Assembly (NCBI GenBank): GCA_019120475.1
Contig: DWVA01000207.1
Coordinates: forward strand, 1-6,760
Direction of reading: 5' to 3'
Source: Candidatus Blautia intestinipullorum
GTDB taxonomy: Bacteria > Bacillota > Clostridia > Lachnospirales > Lachnospiraceae
Length of the DNA stretch: 6,760 bases
Below are positions 6,421 through 6,760 of the stretch, in pieces; positions within the stretch are counted from its first letter, which is position 1; each line of letters begins with the position of its first letter. The notes beneath the pieces are model-generated. The model worked only from the letters and a program-made list of their open reading frames with translations, made no database searches and was not told the origin of the DNA. The position numbers and the translations under genes were made by a program.

Positions 6421-6486
6421 AGGATATTGTCCTGATAATATATAAATACAGATATCCTGAAATCAGGTGCTCCCTATACAGGATAT
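6421..6486 (-). repeat. Three mutually complementary leader segments (alternative hairpins)
   Basis: On the minus strand the leader carries ATATCCTG (6486-6479), CAGGATAT (6459-6452) and ATATCCT (6427-6421). The middle segment can pair with the first (eight pairs, 19-base loop) or with the last (seven pairs, 24-base loop), but not with both. A short CCTG-ATTT-CAGG hairpin (6467-6456) overlaps the middle segment. The last segment lies a few bases ahead of the ribosome site. The repeats are plain in the sequence; a regulatory switch is inferred. Confidence 0.45.
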
Positions 6487-6512
6487 ATTTACTCTATTAA
6501 GTGGACATAATA

Positions 6513-6541
6513 AATATAGCATAATAGATTTTATGTGTAAA
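6513..6541 (-). promoter_or_regulatory. Strong sigma-A-type promoter for the operon
   Basis: On the minus strand TTTACA (6541-6536) and TATATT (6518-6513) are 17 bases apart, each matching the consensus at five of six positions, and TGC directly before the -10 gives the extended -10 motif. The expected start near 6506 leaves a leader of about 100 bases before the TTG codon. Confidence 0.65.
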
Positions 6542-6556
6542 GAGACAAACCTGCTT

Positions 6557-6573
6557 AATATCCATCCGATATT
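6557..6573. repeat. Dyad AATATC-N5-GATATT upstream of the promoter
   Basis: A perfect six-base inverted repeat with a five-base spacer lies about 15 bases upstream of the -35 of the nearer promoter. A further GATATT sits at 6589-6594, 21 bases (two helical turns) from the first. This placement would suit an activator site, but AT-rich sequence yields such repeats by chance fairly often. Confidence 0.25.
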
Positions 6574-6692
6574 GCCCATATTCTGTATGATATTCTTGTA
6601 TAAGGCACAATTTTACATATTCTTATCAGAAAACCAAAGTCGATTTAACCCGATAATTCCCGTAAACAGTTGTACTGCGCTGAATTTATTTT

Positions 6693-6721
6693 ATTATATC
6701 ATATTTTTGATTATGTGTTCA
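6693..6721 (-). promoter_or_regulatory. Second, upstream promoter candidate
   Basis: On the minus strand TGAACA (6721-6716, four of six matches) and a perfect TATAAT (6698-6693) are 17 bases apart. It would give a leader of about 285 bases. It is weaker than the nearer promoter because of its -35 and the AT-rich setting. Confidence 0.4.
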
Positions 6722-6760
6722 GTAAGAAATTTGTCTACCATCGCCTGTATTGTACCCTTG

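Larger units (their letters stand above)
6403..6760 (-). other. AT-rich upstream control region
   Basis: These 358 bases hold no supported complete gene. They contain two promoter candidates reading toward the dehydratase, an inverted repeat upstream of the nearer one, a set of complementary leader segments and a strong ribosome site. At the far right, 21 codons (6759-6697 on the minus strand) remain open and end in tandem TAA stops. That may be the tail of an upstream protein, but it is too short to call. Confidence 0.6.

Noticed and set aside
1..6760. tRNA, rRNA, CRISPR arrays, insertion sequences or transposase genes
   Set aside because: No cloverleaf, regular spaced repeats, terminal inverted repeats or transposase motifs were seen on either strand, including at the composition boundary near 2820.

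Overview
The window looks like part of a capsule or exopolysaccharide locus from a gut-type Clostridia, probably a member of the Lachnospiraceae. This is inferred from the gene set, the LoaP-type NusG paralog next to sugar-nucleotide genes, the strong G-rich ribosome sites, and the TTG and GTG starts. No taxonomic marker is present. Every gene I can support lies on the minus strand, so transcription runs from high to low coordinates.

In transcription order: (1) 6403-6760 is an AT-rich control region with two good promoter candidates, a dyad, and a leader holding three mutually complementary segments. (2) 4162-6402 encodes a membrane-anchored CapD/PglF-type nucleotide-sugar 4,6-dehydratase that starts at TTG. 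(3) 3953-4161 is a structured 209-base leader with two strong hairpins. (4) 3428-3952 encodes LoaP, a specialised NusG-type antiterminator. (5) 2795-3406 is a DegT/EpsN-type sugar aminotransferase cut off exactly where the PLP-binding lysine should be. (6) 1984-2628 is a PglC/EpsL-type phosphoglycosyl transferase. (7) 1139-1972 is an HpcH/HpaI-type aldolase. (8) 176-1138 is a membrane acyltransferase of family 3. (9) 1-172 is the start of a 2-hydroxyacid-dehydrogenase-like gene that runs off the window.

The locus appears to be a mosaic. The dehydratase and loaP have higher GC (hand-counted 60-base lines: 70% at 4681, 57% at 5221, 45% at 3541). Everything below about 2820 is lower (38% at 2401, 40% at 1501, 37% at 601). 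The change falls at the point where the aminotransferase stops resembling its family. The simplest reading is that a conserved left arm (dehydratase, loaP, aminotransferase) was recombined inside the aminotransferase with a different serotype cassette. The broken aminotransferase would leave the dehydratase without its usual partner for 4-amino-sugar synthesis, unless an intact copy exists elsewhere.

The surviving cassette could start a lipid-linked glycan (phosphoglycosyl transferase) and decorate it (acyltransferase). The aldolase and hydroxyacid dehydrogenase may supply an unusual acid substituent, but that last point is a hypothesis. LoaP would let RNA polymerase read through the long operon, and the hairpin just upstream of its gene is the best candidate for its RNA target.
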